Shown piece by piece: positions 1-7,725 of a DNA stretch of 64,000 bases. Each line of letters begins with the position of its first letter. Positions within the stretch are counted from its first letter, which is position 1. Source of the DNA: Rhodococcus sp. WMMA185 (lineage in GTDB: Bacteria; Actinomycetota; Actinomycetes; Mycobacteriales; Mycobacteriaceae); contig NZ_CP017014.1 of the NCBI RefSeq assembly GCF_001767395.1, forward strand, positions 4,109,012-4,173,011, in the 5' to 3' direction. The notes under the pieces are model-generated. The model was given only the letters and a program-made list of their open reading frames with translations, did no database searches and was not told where the DNA came from. The position numbers and the translations under genes are program-made.

Positions 1-1
1 C

Positions 2-643
2 GTTGTAAGTTCTATTCCCACCTACGGCGCGTATCGCGCCGAACAAGACCGCATTCGCGCCGAGTTCACTGGACCCGAGAATGCTGAGTTGAAAATAGTT
101 TTGCAGGTCTTGGCCGAGCCTGAGGCGTACGTCGAGATCTCCGGCGTGGATGCCGACGAGGCACCGGTCCGAATCATCGGATGCCAACGGCAACAGTCGG
201 CGGTGGTCGCTGTGCAGCAGCCCGGTCCTCGAGTCAATATCGGTGGGGATGTGTTGATCGGCTGTGGTCGCTCGGGGCGACTTGCCGCGCAGATCGTCGG
301 CCAGATGCCACAGAACTCGGGTGGCCGCAGAACCTTTCAACTCCTCGGGAGCGCGGAAGAAGTGGGGTACCGCGGGTCTGTCCTTCAACCCGCGAGCGGC
401 GGTTCGTCGTTGCCCCGTTTCGAGAGAGTGCCGCCCACGGCCCGGGCAGGCGACGGCACCATCCGGGTGCACCGTGGGCCGCGATTCGGCCCCGGCCGCG
501 ACGTCGGATATGTCCGATGGTTCGATGTCGCGGGCGACGGAAGGTATGTGGTCCGCTCGCACGACCCGAGAACTGTTCATCCGTGCACACCGGAACAGCT
601 CGTAGGCGGCCTCGACCGGCTGTTGCGAACTGCGTTCGAGTAG
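2..643 (+). CDS. ESX secretion-associated EspG-like protein, 5' truncated
   Basis: The frame is open from the first bases of the window, so the N-terminus lies outside; an internal ATG at 89 is unlikely to be the true start. The visible 213 residues begin with a segment containing PTYGAYRAEQDRIRAEF, followed by alternating short beta-type stretches and a C-terminal helix ending in LLRTAFE. This layout and the motif resemble EspG-family proteins, cytosolic chaperones that bind PE/PPE-type substrates of type VII secretion systems. The three genes after it (a helical ESX-type protein, a DUF3558-like lipoprotein and a membrane-anchored protein) fit an ESX-accessory cluster. The family call rests on pattern memory only and the missing N-terminus limits it. 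Confidence 0.6.
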   Translation, partial: VVSSIPTYGAYRAEQDRIRAEFTGPENAELKIVLQVLAEPEAYVEISGVDADEAPVRIIGCQRQQSAVVAVQQPGPRVNIGGDVLIGCGRSGRLAAQIVGQMPQNSGGRRTFQLLGSAEEVGYRGSVLQPASGGSSLPRFERVPPTARAGDGTIRVHRGPRFGPGRDVGYVRWFDVAGDGRYVVRSHDPRTVHPCTPEQLVGGLDRLLRTAFE

Positions 644-701
644 CTTCACCGAGGCGCAGGGCCGGGCAGGAAGTAGATCGTTCGACAGGAGGTGGCAACA
701 C

Positions 702-1124
702 ATGTCTGAACCGCCAGGAGCATCGGCGGGTGCAGCGGCATTCACCGAGCACATCCTTTCCACCGGCGAGCGCCTGGAACTTCAGCCGGACGCCATCGAG
801 CGACTCATGAAGGCGTGCGACAAGTTGGCGGAGGACATGGAGATTCTCGAAAAGAGTGCTCGCAGGGAACTTGGGGCCGATGAGTTCGGGCTCGGTGAGA
901 AGTACCCCAATCTGCACTCGGCTCAGCAGCTTGCTCAGAAGTTTCGTTCGAAGGCAATCGGCGGCAACGGGATTGATGACGCCAATACTGCGGTAGGTCT
1001 TTTTGCCGCACATCGGAACTACGCACTCGAGATGAAGGCGATGCTGCAACGCGTGCTCGACGCCTACAACAAACAAGAGGCGACCATGATTGGCAATCTC
1101 GAGGGAATAGGAATCGACCAGTGA
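702..1124 (+). CDS. small helical ESX-type protein of unknown function
   Basis: This is a 140-residue protein without signal peptide or membrane segment, predicted to be almost entirely alpha-helical. It has a strong ribosome-binding site (AGGAGG at 688-693) ahead of ATG 702. The size, helical character and position directly after an EspG-like gene suggest a WXG100/PE-like secreted partner or an ESX accessory factor, but I see no clear WxG turn and no C-terminal YxxxD/E export signal. Its stop codon overlaps the GTG start of the next gene (GTGA, 1121-1124), so the two are translationally coupled. The function cannot be assigned from sequence alone. Confidence 0.7.
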   Translation: MSEPPGASAGAAAFTEHILSTGERLELQPDAIERLMKACDKLAEDMEILEKSARRELGADEFGLGEKYPNLHSAQQLAQKFRSKAIGGNGIDDANTAVGLFAAHRNYALEMKAMLQRVLDAYNKQEATMIGNLEGIGIDQ

Positions 1125-1660
1125 CCATCACTTCGGGGCGATTCGGTGCGGCTTTCGCGCTTTTGACTGTCGGCGCAGGGACCGCGTGTAGCGGTTCTGT
1201 CGGTGGCGAACCGACCGAGGTAGAAGTTCCGGCGGCTACCGAGGTCACCTATCACCCCTGCGATGGGCTGCCTGCCGAGGCGATTCGCAAGGCAAAACTC
1301 GATGTGCGTCCACCGATCCCCCTTGATCTTGAAGATCCGAAATCGCTGGGCTGTATCTACCTCTCCCACGAACCGGGAGGTGGCGTCACGATCTCGGCAA
1401 CCGACAGAACGATAGGAACCCTCGAGACCAGCGACCGTTTCGTCACTCTCGATGAGGTCCGCGTTGCGGGGCGCCGAACACTGGTTCAGGACTTTCCCGA
1501 TACCCGCTCCTGCCTTGTTTCGGTCGAGATCACGCCGGGCGTGCTCGACTTTCAGGTCGGCTACGGGTCCAACGAAACCTTCACCACCCCCGCAGCTGCA
1601 TGCGATCAGGCAATGAAAGTTGTCAATACCCTCGCCCCGTACTTCCCCGAGCACCTCTGA
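1121..1660 (+). CDS. DUF3558-like secreted lipoprotein
   Basis: The 179-residue protein starts at GTG 1121, overlapping the previous stop by 4 bp. Its N-terminus is a short hydrophobic stretch ending in GAGTAC, read here as a loose lipobox with the cysteine at about residue 23, so it is probably a membrane-anchored lipoprotein on the outer face. The mature part contains the CDGLP motif and three further cysteines with a GCIY and an SCLV segment, the arrangement typical of actinobacterial DUF3558 lipoproteins. The biochemical role of the family is unknown; members often sit near ESX genes, as here. Confidence 0.65.
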   Translation: MTITSGRFGAAFALLTVGAGTACSGSVGGEPTEVEVPAATEVTYHPCDGLPAEAIRKAKLDVRPPIPLDLEDPKSLGCIYLSHEPGGGVTISATDRTIGTLETSDRFVTLDEVRVAGRRTLVQDFPDTRSCLVSVEITPGVLDFQVGYGSNETFTTPAAACDQAMKVVNTLAPYFPEHL

Positions 1661-1697
1661 ATCTTCGCCCGCGTCACCAGCAATATGAGGACCTACC

Positions 1698-2333
1698 ATG
1701 ACGTCTCCGAACCCCGACTCCCCACAGCGCCATTCGTCGTACGGCTACGAGTACGGCGAGAGCCCGGAACCGGAACGGGACAGCCGTAAAGGCCTGTATG
1801 CGACCCTAGGACTCACCGCAGTATTCGCAATCCTGTTGTATCTGTTCGTCATTGAGGATTTCAGTTTCTTCGGTAACCGCACTCAGGTCACCCAAGATGG
1901 TGCGCCTGCACCCTCCGATGTCGAATTCATCGGAAAACAAGCGGACGATACCGGTGTTCCGATCGGTGCCACCGTCACCCGTGGCGGCGTTGCTATCACC
2001 GCCGGTCCGCTCGAGAATCGCACTGCTGACTATGCGGACAGCGAGCTATTTCTCTGCACCAGGGTGACGTTGGTCAATGGAAGCGACAAGTCCGCACGGG
2101 TGCCGAGTAGCCATAACTTCCACTTGCAGGACCCCGAAGGGTTCAGTCGTACTTCCTCATTTGTTTCCGGAGCGGAAGAGCTCGAGTTCGGCGAGATAGC
2201 CGCCGGCGGTTCCCCCACCTCCGGTCTGGTGTGCTTCGAGGACCCCGGACAGTTCGGCGAGTACGTCGTGCTCGGTGAAGGGCTTTTTGATTTCTTGGAC
2301 ACCTCGCGAATCGGGTGGGTCGCAGAGCGGTGA
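1698..2333 (+). CDS. single-pass membrane-anchored protein, DUF4352-like
   Basis: The 211-residue protein has a polar, Pro/Ser-rich cytosolic N-terminus (about 1-31), one membrane helix (about 33-53) and an outer domain of about 150 residues. The outer part has phrases such as TRVTLVNGSDKSARVPSSHNF that recall DUF4352/telokin-like immunoglobulin-type folds. It follows the lipoprotein by 37 bp and probably belongs to the same transcript; a hairpin lies just after its stop. The exact role is unknown, and an envelope-exposed accessory of the ESX-type cluster is an inference from position only. Confidence 0.65.
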   Translation: MTSPNPDSPQRHSSYGYEYGESPEPERDSRKGLYATLGLTAVFAILLYLFVIEDFSFFGNRTQVTQDGAPAPSDVEFIGKQADDTGVPIGATVTRGGVAITAGPLENRTADYADSELFLCTRVTLVNGSDKSARVPSSHNFHLQDPEGFSRTSSFVSGAEELEFGEIAAGGSPTSGLVCFEDPGQFGEYVVLGEGLFDFLDTSRIGWVAER

Positions 2334-2346
2334 CCGACTAGTCCAT

Positions 2347-2370
2347 GACCACGGCGAGATCGCCGTGGTC
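2347..2370. terminator. hairpin after the ESX-type gene group
   Basis: There is a perfect 10-bp inverted repeat, GACCACGGCG, with loop AGAT and the exact complement, 13 bp after the stop of the 1698-2333 gene. No T-run follows, which is common for actinobacterial terminators. Confidence 0.6.
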
Positions 2371-2538
2371 CGATGGTGGACGAACGAGAGCTCGAGCTGT
2401 ATTGGCGATTGAGGCACGATGGACCCTGTTGCCTCATTCGAGAGAGCGCTACAGTCGCGGCTGGTCCGATCAGCACCTCGAGGACGTGGCAACAATGGCC
2501 GATCTCTCGCTTACGAGTTCCTGAATGACGGCGACCGA

Positions 2539-4032
2539 ATGACGAAGTTCGGCGCAGCGGGTGGTGCCGATCGCGCACCAACCCGCGCCGCGCGCATCGG
2601 CGCTCTTACTGCAGCGCTGCTTGCCGCTTGCGTCGCGTTTCAACTCAACGCCAGCATGCTCGGTCCGGTGCTCGTCACCATGTCGAGGGAACTCGGCACA
2701 GACGAGGCGACCATCGGCCTCTCGCAGACGCTGTTCTTCACGTTTGCTGCGCTCTTCTCCCTGTTCCTCCCGAGGCTCTCCGACATCATCGGTCGGCGCC
2801 GAGTTCTCACTGGGATGCTGGTCGTGATGCTCGTCGGCAGCGTCGTGGCCGCACTTGCGGTGAATGTCGGCATGCTGTTCGCTGGGCGCATCATTGCGGG
2901 TGTCAGCGGACCGGTCATTCCGATCTGTCTCCTCATGCTTCGCTCCGAGATTGCCGACCCGCGACGGTACGGCGCCGCCCTCGGGTTGCTCACCGCGGTC
3001 AACGGCGGCATTGCGGGCGTCGATGCGATCGCAGGCGGCGCCCTCGCCACGTCCTTCGGATTTCGGTCGGTTTTCTGGGTTATGGCCGTCGTGACCGCCG
3101 CCGCCATCGTCTTCATCGCAGTATGGGGTGTCGAGTCGCGCCCGTCTTCGAGTGTCCGGATGGACTGGTGGGGGGTGTTGGCGCTCGTCTTGTCTGTCGG
3201 CACGCTCCTTGTGGCAATCAACGAAGCAGGCAAGCTGGCCGGAGCGAACTGGGAGCTCGTCGGCATGGGGCTCGTGGTGTCGGTCATCTCGTTCGGTGTG
3301 TTCTTGGTTCTGGAGCAGAAGGTCACGGAGCCGCTTGTGCCGACCCAGTTTCTTCGCCGTCGCGAGGCGTGGGCGCTCCTGCTCACTACCTTGTTGACAT
3401 TGACGGGGGTCTTTTCGGTAGTGAACGGTCTGGTCGTTTCGATCGCGCAGAATCACGACGCGGGCTTCGGAATGAACGCGGACCTCGCATCTGTTCTCTT
3501 CCTGGCGCCTTATGCCCTCATCGGGTGGCTGGTCGGTCCCTTCGCCGGACGGCTCGCGCCGGTGTTCGGCTACCGACTCGTCCTTCGCATCGGGCTGGTC
3601 GGCAGCATCATCGCGATCGTGCTCATGGCCCTGGTGGGCGTGCATTCTCTGCCGGTGCTCGTTGTAATGACGGTTCTTGTCGGTATCACCTACGCCGGCA
3701 TCGCCAACATCATGCTCAATGGACTCGGCATCGTCCTCTCGCCCGCAGAGCATCCCGGCATCCTGCCCGGGTTGAATGCCGGGGCCTTCAACCTTGGTGC
3801 AGGCCTGAGCTTCGCGGCGCTGCCTGCACTCCAAGTCGCGCTTGCACCCAATTCCGACGGCTCGACCAGTACAGCCGGCTACAGCGGGGGCATCTTGCTC
3901 GGGGCGGCGTTTACAGCGCTGGCGCTCGCGGTCTCGTTTTTCATTCCGAAGCCGGCATCGGCCGAAGCCTCCGTGCTCTCGAGGACTCCCGGGCATTCGG
4001 TCCGCAATTTGCAAGTGCGCAGAACCCGTTAG
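2539..4032 (+). CDS. major facilitator superfamily transporter, 14-TM drug-efflux type
   Basis: This is a polytopic membrane protein of 497 residues from the chosen ATG at 2539; an in-frame ATG at 2419 would add 40 hydrophilic residues that do not look like part of the family. Motif A of the major facilitator superfamily is seen as LPRLSDIIGRRRVLTG after the second helix, and the alternating hydrophobic segments and length fit the 14-helix DHA2/QacA type of proton-driven exporters. The substrate cannot be predicted. It ends 16 bp before the lysozyme gene, without clear functional linkage. Confidence 0.82.
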   Translation: MTKFGAAGGADRAPTRAARIGALTAALLAACVAFQLNASMLGPVLVTMSRELGTDEATIGLSQTLFFTFAALFSLFLPRLSDIIGRRRVLTGMLVVMLVGSVVAALAVNVGMLFAGRIIAGVSGPVIPICLLMLRSEIADPRRYGAALGLLTAVNGGIAGVDAIAGGALATSFGFRSVFWVMAVVTAAAIVFIAVWGVESRPSSSVRMDWWGVLALVLSVGTLLVAINEAGKLAGANWELVGMGLVVSVISFGVFLVLEQKVTEPLVPTQFLRRREAWALLLTTLLTLTGVFSVVNGLVVSIAQNHDAGFGMNADLASVLFLAPYALIGWLVGPFAGRLAPVFGYRLVLRIGLVGSIIAIVLMALVGVHSLPVLVVMTVLVGITYAGIANIMLNGLGIVLSPAEHPGILPGLNAGAFNLGAGLSFAALPALQVALAPNSDGSTSTAGYSGGILLGAAFTALALAVSFFIPKPASAEASVLSRTPGHSVRNLQVRRTR

Positions 4033-4048
4033 CCTATACCCTCGGCTA

Positions 4049-4795
4049 ATGGCAATCGTGATGAGGGTCCGAAGATTCTTCAAGATCGTGCCTCTACTGC
4101 TGGTCGCGACTGTCGTGGTGGCGGCGCCAGGAATCGCCTCTGCTGAACCGGTCAGGGGCCCTGACGTGGCCTCTTGGCAGCATCCAGGAGGCTCGTCGAT
4201 CAACTGGTTCGCAGTGCGCAGTTCCGGCCACGAGTTCGCGATGGTCAAGGCCACAGAGGGTCTCGACTACGTCAATCCGTACTTCGTCCAGGACTCCATC
4301 TCGATGCGGTTGGCCGGAATGTCGCGCAGCGCCTATCACTATGCCGATCCGAGTCTCTCGCCCGAGTTGCAGGCCGCCTTCTTCTCCACGGTCGTGCTGG
4401 GGCTCAACGGCCCCCGCGACCTGCCGCCCGTCCTCGATCTCGAGGTGTCGAACGGGCTTTCGCCTGCCGCGCTGATCAATTGGACGCACCGCTACTTGAA
4501 CACGGTCCGGACTCTCACGGGACGTCAGCCGATCATCTACACGTATCCGTACTTCTGGCGCACGGCGATGGCGAACACCAATGAGTTCACCGATTACCCT
4601 TTGTGGATCGCAGATTACAACGGTCAGAATGCGCCGGGACCGCTGCCTGGCGGTTGGAGAGACTGGACATTCTGGCAGTACACGAGCACCGGCCGCATCC
4701 CCGGAGTGAATGGCAACGTCGACCTCAACGTCTACAGCGGCGCGCAGGGTGATTTCGCTCGATATTCAAATAGCGCACCGCCGTTCGGAAGCTAG
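4049..4795 (+). CDS. secreted GH25 family lysozyme (muramidase)
   Basis: This is an exported 248-residue glycoside hydrolase family 25 enzyme that cleaves the MurNAc-GlcNAc bond of peptidoglycan. A signal peptide spans about residues 1-32 (hydrophobic run ending in GIASAEP). Family acidic residues are visible: D39 in GPDVASWQ at the first strand, the DLE pair in LPPVLDLEVSNG, and DLNVY near the C-terminus. ATG 4049 is chosen because it precedes the signal peptide directly; a TATACC box at 4035-4040 would place transcription start close to this ATG, so a leaderless message is possible. ATG 4061 is an alternative. There is no extra wall-binding domain. Confidence 0.85.
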   Translation: MAIVMRVRRFFKIVPLLLVATVVVAAPGIASAEPVRGPDVASWQHPGGSSINWFAVRSSGHEFAMVKATEGLDYVNPYFVQDSISMRLAGMSRSAYHYADPSLSPELQAAFFSTVVLGLNGPRDLPPVLDLEVSNGLSPAALINWTHRYLNTVRTLTGRQPIIYTYPYFWRTAMANTNEFTDYPLWIADYNGQNAPGPLPGGWRDWTFWQYTSTGRIPGVNGNVDLNVYSGAQGDFARYSNSAPPFGS

Positions 4796-4855
4796 ATCGC
4801 CTCGAACATCTCGGAGCCGAAAGTGGATGTGGGTTGCCCGCGGCGTCAGTAGCGT

Positions 4856-4884
4856 TTGACCGCATTGGTATGGGCACCTAGGGT
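4856..4884 (+). promoter_or_regulatory. promoter of the PucR regulator gene
   Basis: TTGACC (4856-4861), a 17-bp spacer and TAGGGT (4879-4884) match a housekeeping sigma promoter. A start at about 4891 would leave a leader of some 40 nt before the GTG start at 4935. Confidence 0.5.
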
Positions 4885-4934
4885 AACCGCACGCGACGAC
4901 GCGGGAATATTTCGGCGACATGAGGGGTAGCGCG

Positions 4935-6635
4935 GTGACGGCGGAAAGCATCGATCGATCAACTGCCTTGTGGCAGGCGTCGACCCGCACCGAGGCGGAA
5001 CCGAACCTCGACTTCTCGCCGGTACGGTTCGCCGAGATCATGGCCTCCGGCTTGCTGCTCTCGCCAGAAGCGGTGGCGGGCGATGTCGAAGCAGCACGTG
5101 ACGTGTCGTCTGTTGGCGTGATGGCTGTGCCCGATATCGCACCGTGGTTGCGCGCAGGCCAGCTGCTTGTCACCTCGACATCTGTCCTGAGCAGGCTCGT
5201 CGAGCCGATTGAGGTCTTCCTTTCTCGCCTTGATCTGCGCTCGGTGGCCGGGCTCGCGGTGCGGCTCGACGACGCCGTCGCACCGCTGCCGGACGGAATG
5301 ATCGAAGCGGCCGCCGATCTGGGGTTCCCGGTCGTCGTGGTCGACGACCTGTTTCCTGCCGGGCACGCGTTGTCCGGCGGTCTGGCGGAGATGTGGGACC
5401 TTCAGGTCGATGCGATGTTCACGGCCGACCGCCTGCGGAAGGTGCTCGTCGATCTGGTCATGGCCGGGGGCGGCCACGATGAACTCGCCTCCTGGATGGC
5501 CCGTGAGATGTCCGGCGCGGTGCTGATCACGACCCCTGACGGACGCCAACTCAGCCGTGCTGGAGACGAGTCCGAGCTGCGACGTCTGGCGGCGAGTCCG
5601 GCACTCGACTCCACCGGGCGTCTGCGCACCGACTCCATCGACGGCGGTCTCGGTCTGCGCAGCCGAGGTGACGAGTTTGTCGTGGTCTCGACAATTTCGG
5701 CCAACGGGATCGATCACGGCCGGTTGGTCCTCTACAGCACCGAACGGACGTTGAGCAGCGAGGATCTCTACATCGTCGAACAGGCGGCCACAGTGTGTGC
5801 ACTGGTCGTTGCCAGGGAACTGGTCGTGTCGTCGGTGGAGGAGAAGCACCAGGCCAACTTCGTCCGTGACCTGCTGCGCGGCCGCGGTGGCGAGCATGAG
5901 CATGTGGTGGCGCACGCCCGGACGTTCGGCTGGGATCTGGACCGGCCGCTGGTCGTCCTCGTGATCGAACCGGATCCGGTGGTCGAGGAGGCGTCGCCGA
6001 TGCCTGCCCGGATGCCATTGGTCGAGAGACAGGCGCGAGCGTTCGCCGGAGCCGTTGCCGAGCGCGATCCCGGTGCCGCCGTCACCGCCTTGGCCACGGA
6101 GACCGTGATCCTCATGGGAGACGGCGCCGACACGATGAACGTCGTGCGCGAGATCGTCGACTACGTGCGAGGCGACGGCGGTGGGCGATGCTCGTTCGGG
6201 GTCGGCGTATCCCGTGCGACAACGACGGTGGACGGCATTCCCGCGATGTACAGCCAGGCCAGAACGGCACTGAAGGTCGGGCGGCAACTCTCCGGCGTCC
6301 GTGCGGTGACGCACTTCGATGACTTGGGCGTCTGCCGGCTGCTCAGCCTTGTCGAGGACGAGCGCGAACTCGAGTCCTTCGCCCAGGAAACCCTACGCGA
6401 GCTCACCGAGGACACCGCCGAGGCGCGGGACATGCGACGCACCCTCGAAGTGCTCCTCGCCACCAACATCAATATCGCAGAGACCGCGCGCCAACTGCAC
6501 TTTCACTACAACACGCTGCGATACCGGGTGACGAAACTCGAGAAGATGCTCGGGTCGTTCACCGAGAACCCGGGGTTGCGACTCGATCTCTCCCTCGCGC
6601 TCAAGATCATGGCGATGCGCGGCATCAATTCCTAG
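4935..6635 (+). CDS. PucR/CdaR-family transcriptional regulator
   Basis: This is a 566-residue one-component regulator. The N-terminal 130 residues are a PucR purine-catabolism-type sensing domain (FAEIMASGLLLSPEAVAG...), the middle has a GAF/GGDEF-like portion, and the C-terminus carries a PucR helix-turn-helix of the HTH_30 type with INIAETARQLHFHYNTLRYR. GTG 4935 is preferred to ATG 4920 because GAGGGG at 4922-4927 lies at ribosome-binding distance from it. The family often controls purine, amide or other nitrogen catabolic genes. An RpiR-type regulator and an amidase follow on the same strand, so control of the amidase is plausible but unproven. Confidence 0.85.
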   Translation: MTAESIDRSTALWQASTRTEAEPNLDFSPVRFAEIMASGLLLSPEAVAGDVEAARDVSSVGVMAVPDIAPWLRAGQLLVTSTSVLSRLVEPIEVFLSRLDLRSVAGLAVRLDDAVAPLPDGMIEAAADLGFPVVVVDDLFPAGHALSGGLAEMWDLQVDAMFTADRLRKVLVDLVMAGGGHDELASWMAREMSGAVLITTPDGRQLSRAGDESELRRLAASPALDSTGRLRTDSIDGGLGLRSRGDEFVVVSTISANGIDHGRLVLYSTERTLSSEDLYIVEQAATVCALVVARELVVSSVEEKHQANFVRDLLRGRGGEHEHVVAHARTFGWDLDRPLVVLVIEPDPVVEEASPMPARMPLVERQARAFAGAVAERDPGAAVTALATETVILMGDGADTMNVVREIVDYVRGDGGGRCSFGVGVSRATTTVDGIPAMYSQARTALKVGRQLSGVRAVTHFDDLGVCRLLSLVEDERELESFAQETLRELTEDTAEARDMRRTLEVLLATNINIAETARQLHFHYNTLRYRVTKLEKMLGSFTENPGLRLDLSLALKIMAMRGINS

Positions 6636-6669
6636 AGTCGCCCACTTCTCCGATCGCCCATCGACAGCC

Positions 6670-6684
6670 GATGTAAGCTACATC
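6670..6684. promoter_or_regulatory. palindrome between pucR-type and rpiR-type genes
   Basis: GATGTA-AGC-TACATC is a perfect 6-bp inverted repeat, 34 bp after the PucR gene stop. It could be an operator for one of the two flanking regulators. It is too short for a strong terminator. Confidence 0.35.
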
Positions 6685-6703
6685 ACGCGATGGTGTCAAG
6701 AAT

Positions 6704-6726
6704 CTTCCTCGAAGATACTCGAGAAG
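6704..6726. promoter_or_regulatory. imperfect inverted repeat before rpiR-type gene
   Basis: CTTCCTCGA and TCGAGAAG form an imperfect inverted repeat ending 25 bp before the preferred start of the RpiR-type gene. This is a candidate autoregulatory site; no experimental consensus was matched. Confidence 0.3.
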
Positions 6727-6751
6727 AAAAATGCCTTCTTCAGGAGAAGTT

Positions 6752-7657
6752 GTGAGTGACTCGCAGGTTCATAGCGGCGACTACTCCCAGGACAGAGATC
6801 CCGACGCACTCGTTGCACGAGTGCGGGTGCTTCTCCCTTCCCTCCCTCCGGCCTCGGCGAGAGTCGCGCAGTTGATCCTCGACGACCCCGTGCTGGTATC
6901 GCGCTCCACGCTCCAGGAACTCGTGCGGGTGGTGGGAACGAGTGAGGCGACGATTGTTCGTACCGCGCGAACATTGGGCTTCCGCGGCTATCCGGATATG
7001 AGGTTCGCGTTGGCCACTGCGGCGGGGCAGCGGCGCCAGGAACACCAGATCACCGGAGACATCACGGCAACCGACTCGGCGCGTGAGGTGATCGACAAGA
7101 TCTCGGGAGCCGAGCAACGAGCCCTGCGCGAAACCGCCGCGCATCTCGATGCAGAAGTACTCGACCGCATTGCTGAGGCGATCGTGGCGGCACGCAAGAT
7201 CGCAATCTACGGGGCGGGAGCGTCCTCGCTGATCGCCGCTGATCTCCAACAGAAGCTCATGCGCATCGGGTTGATCAGTCATGCCCCCGCTGACAATCAT
7301 CTCGCTGTCACCGAGGCCGTCCTGCTGACAAAACACGACGTGGCCATCGGCATCTCGCATTCCGGGGAAACCGGCGAAACCCTCGCCTTTCTGCGTCAGG
7401 CGCACCAGAGCGGCGCCGTCACCGTCGCCTTGACCAGTGTCGACAGCTCCACACTCACCACCCACGCAGACCACGTCGTGTATGCGGCCGGCCGCGACGA
7501 CATCTTCCGCCCGGCCGCGCTGTCGAGCCGGATCAGTCACCTCATGGCGGTCGACTGCCTCTTCGTCGTAGTCGCGCAACGAACCTATGACAGCACCGTC
7601 CGTGCCGTCGCGGCTACCCATGACGCCCTCGCGGCCAGCCGAGCGCGAAAGCAATGA
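6752..7657 (+). CDS. RpiR/MurR-family transcriptional regulator with SIS domain
   Basis: This is a 301-residue regulator with an N-terminal HTH_6 domain (about 10-90, with TLQELVRVVGTSEATIVRTA as the recognition region) and a C-terminal SIS sugar-phosphate-isomerase fold (about 120-250, with IYGAGASSLIAADLQ and GISHSGETGET). SIS domains sense phosphosugars. GTG 6752 is preferred because AGGAG at 6742-6746 sits 5 bp upstream; ATG 6731 would add seven residues. E. coli MurR, of the same family, controls murQ and responds to MurNAc-6-phosphate, and a MurNAc salvage operon lies 3 kb away. That link is inference; the adjacent amidase is another possible target. Confidence 0.85.
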   Translation: MSDSQVHSGDYSQDRDPDALVARVRVLLPSLPPASARVAQLILDDPVLVSRSTLQELVRVVGTSEATIVRTARTLGFRGYPDMRFALATAAGQRRQEHQITGDITATDSAREVIDKISGAEQRALRETAAHLDAEVLDRIAEAIVAARKIAIYGAGASSLIAADLQQKLMRIGLISHAPADNHLAVTEAVLLTKHDVAIGISHSGETGETLAFLRQAHQSGAVTVALTSVDSSTLTTHADHVVYAAGRDDIFRPAALSSRISHLMAVDCLFVVVAQRTYDSTVRAVAATHDALAASRARKQ

Positions 7658-7725
7658 TCCGAGAACGGGATCGTGGGCGGTGAGCGAGCTACGAAGTTCC
7701 CAAACACATCACAGGAGCATCTGGA

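Noticed and set aside
2470..4254. 594-codon open frame on the minus strand opposite the MFS and lysozyme genes
   Set aside because: Composition is Arg/Asp/Gly-rich as expected from the antisense of a GC-rich gene, with no domain, and the plus-strand genes are clear.
6731..6751. ATG 6731 as start of the RpiR-type gene
   Set aside because: The AGGAG at 6742-6746 lies inside this extension and fits GTG 6752 instead.
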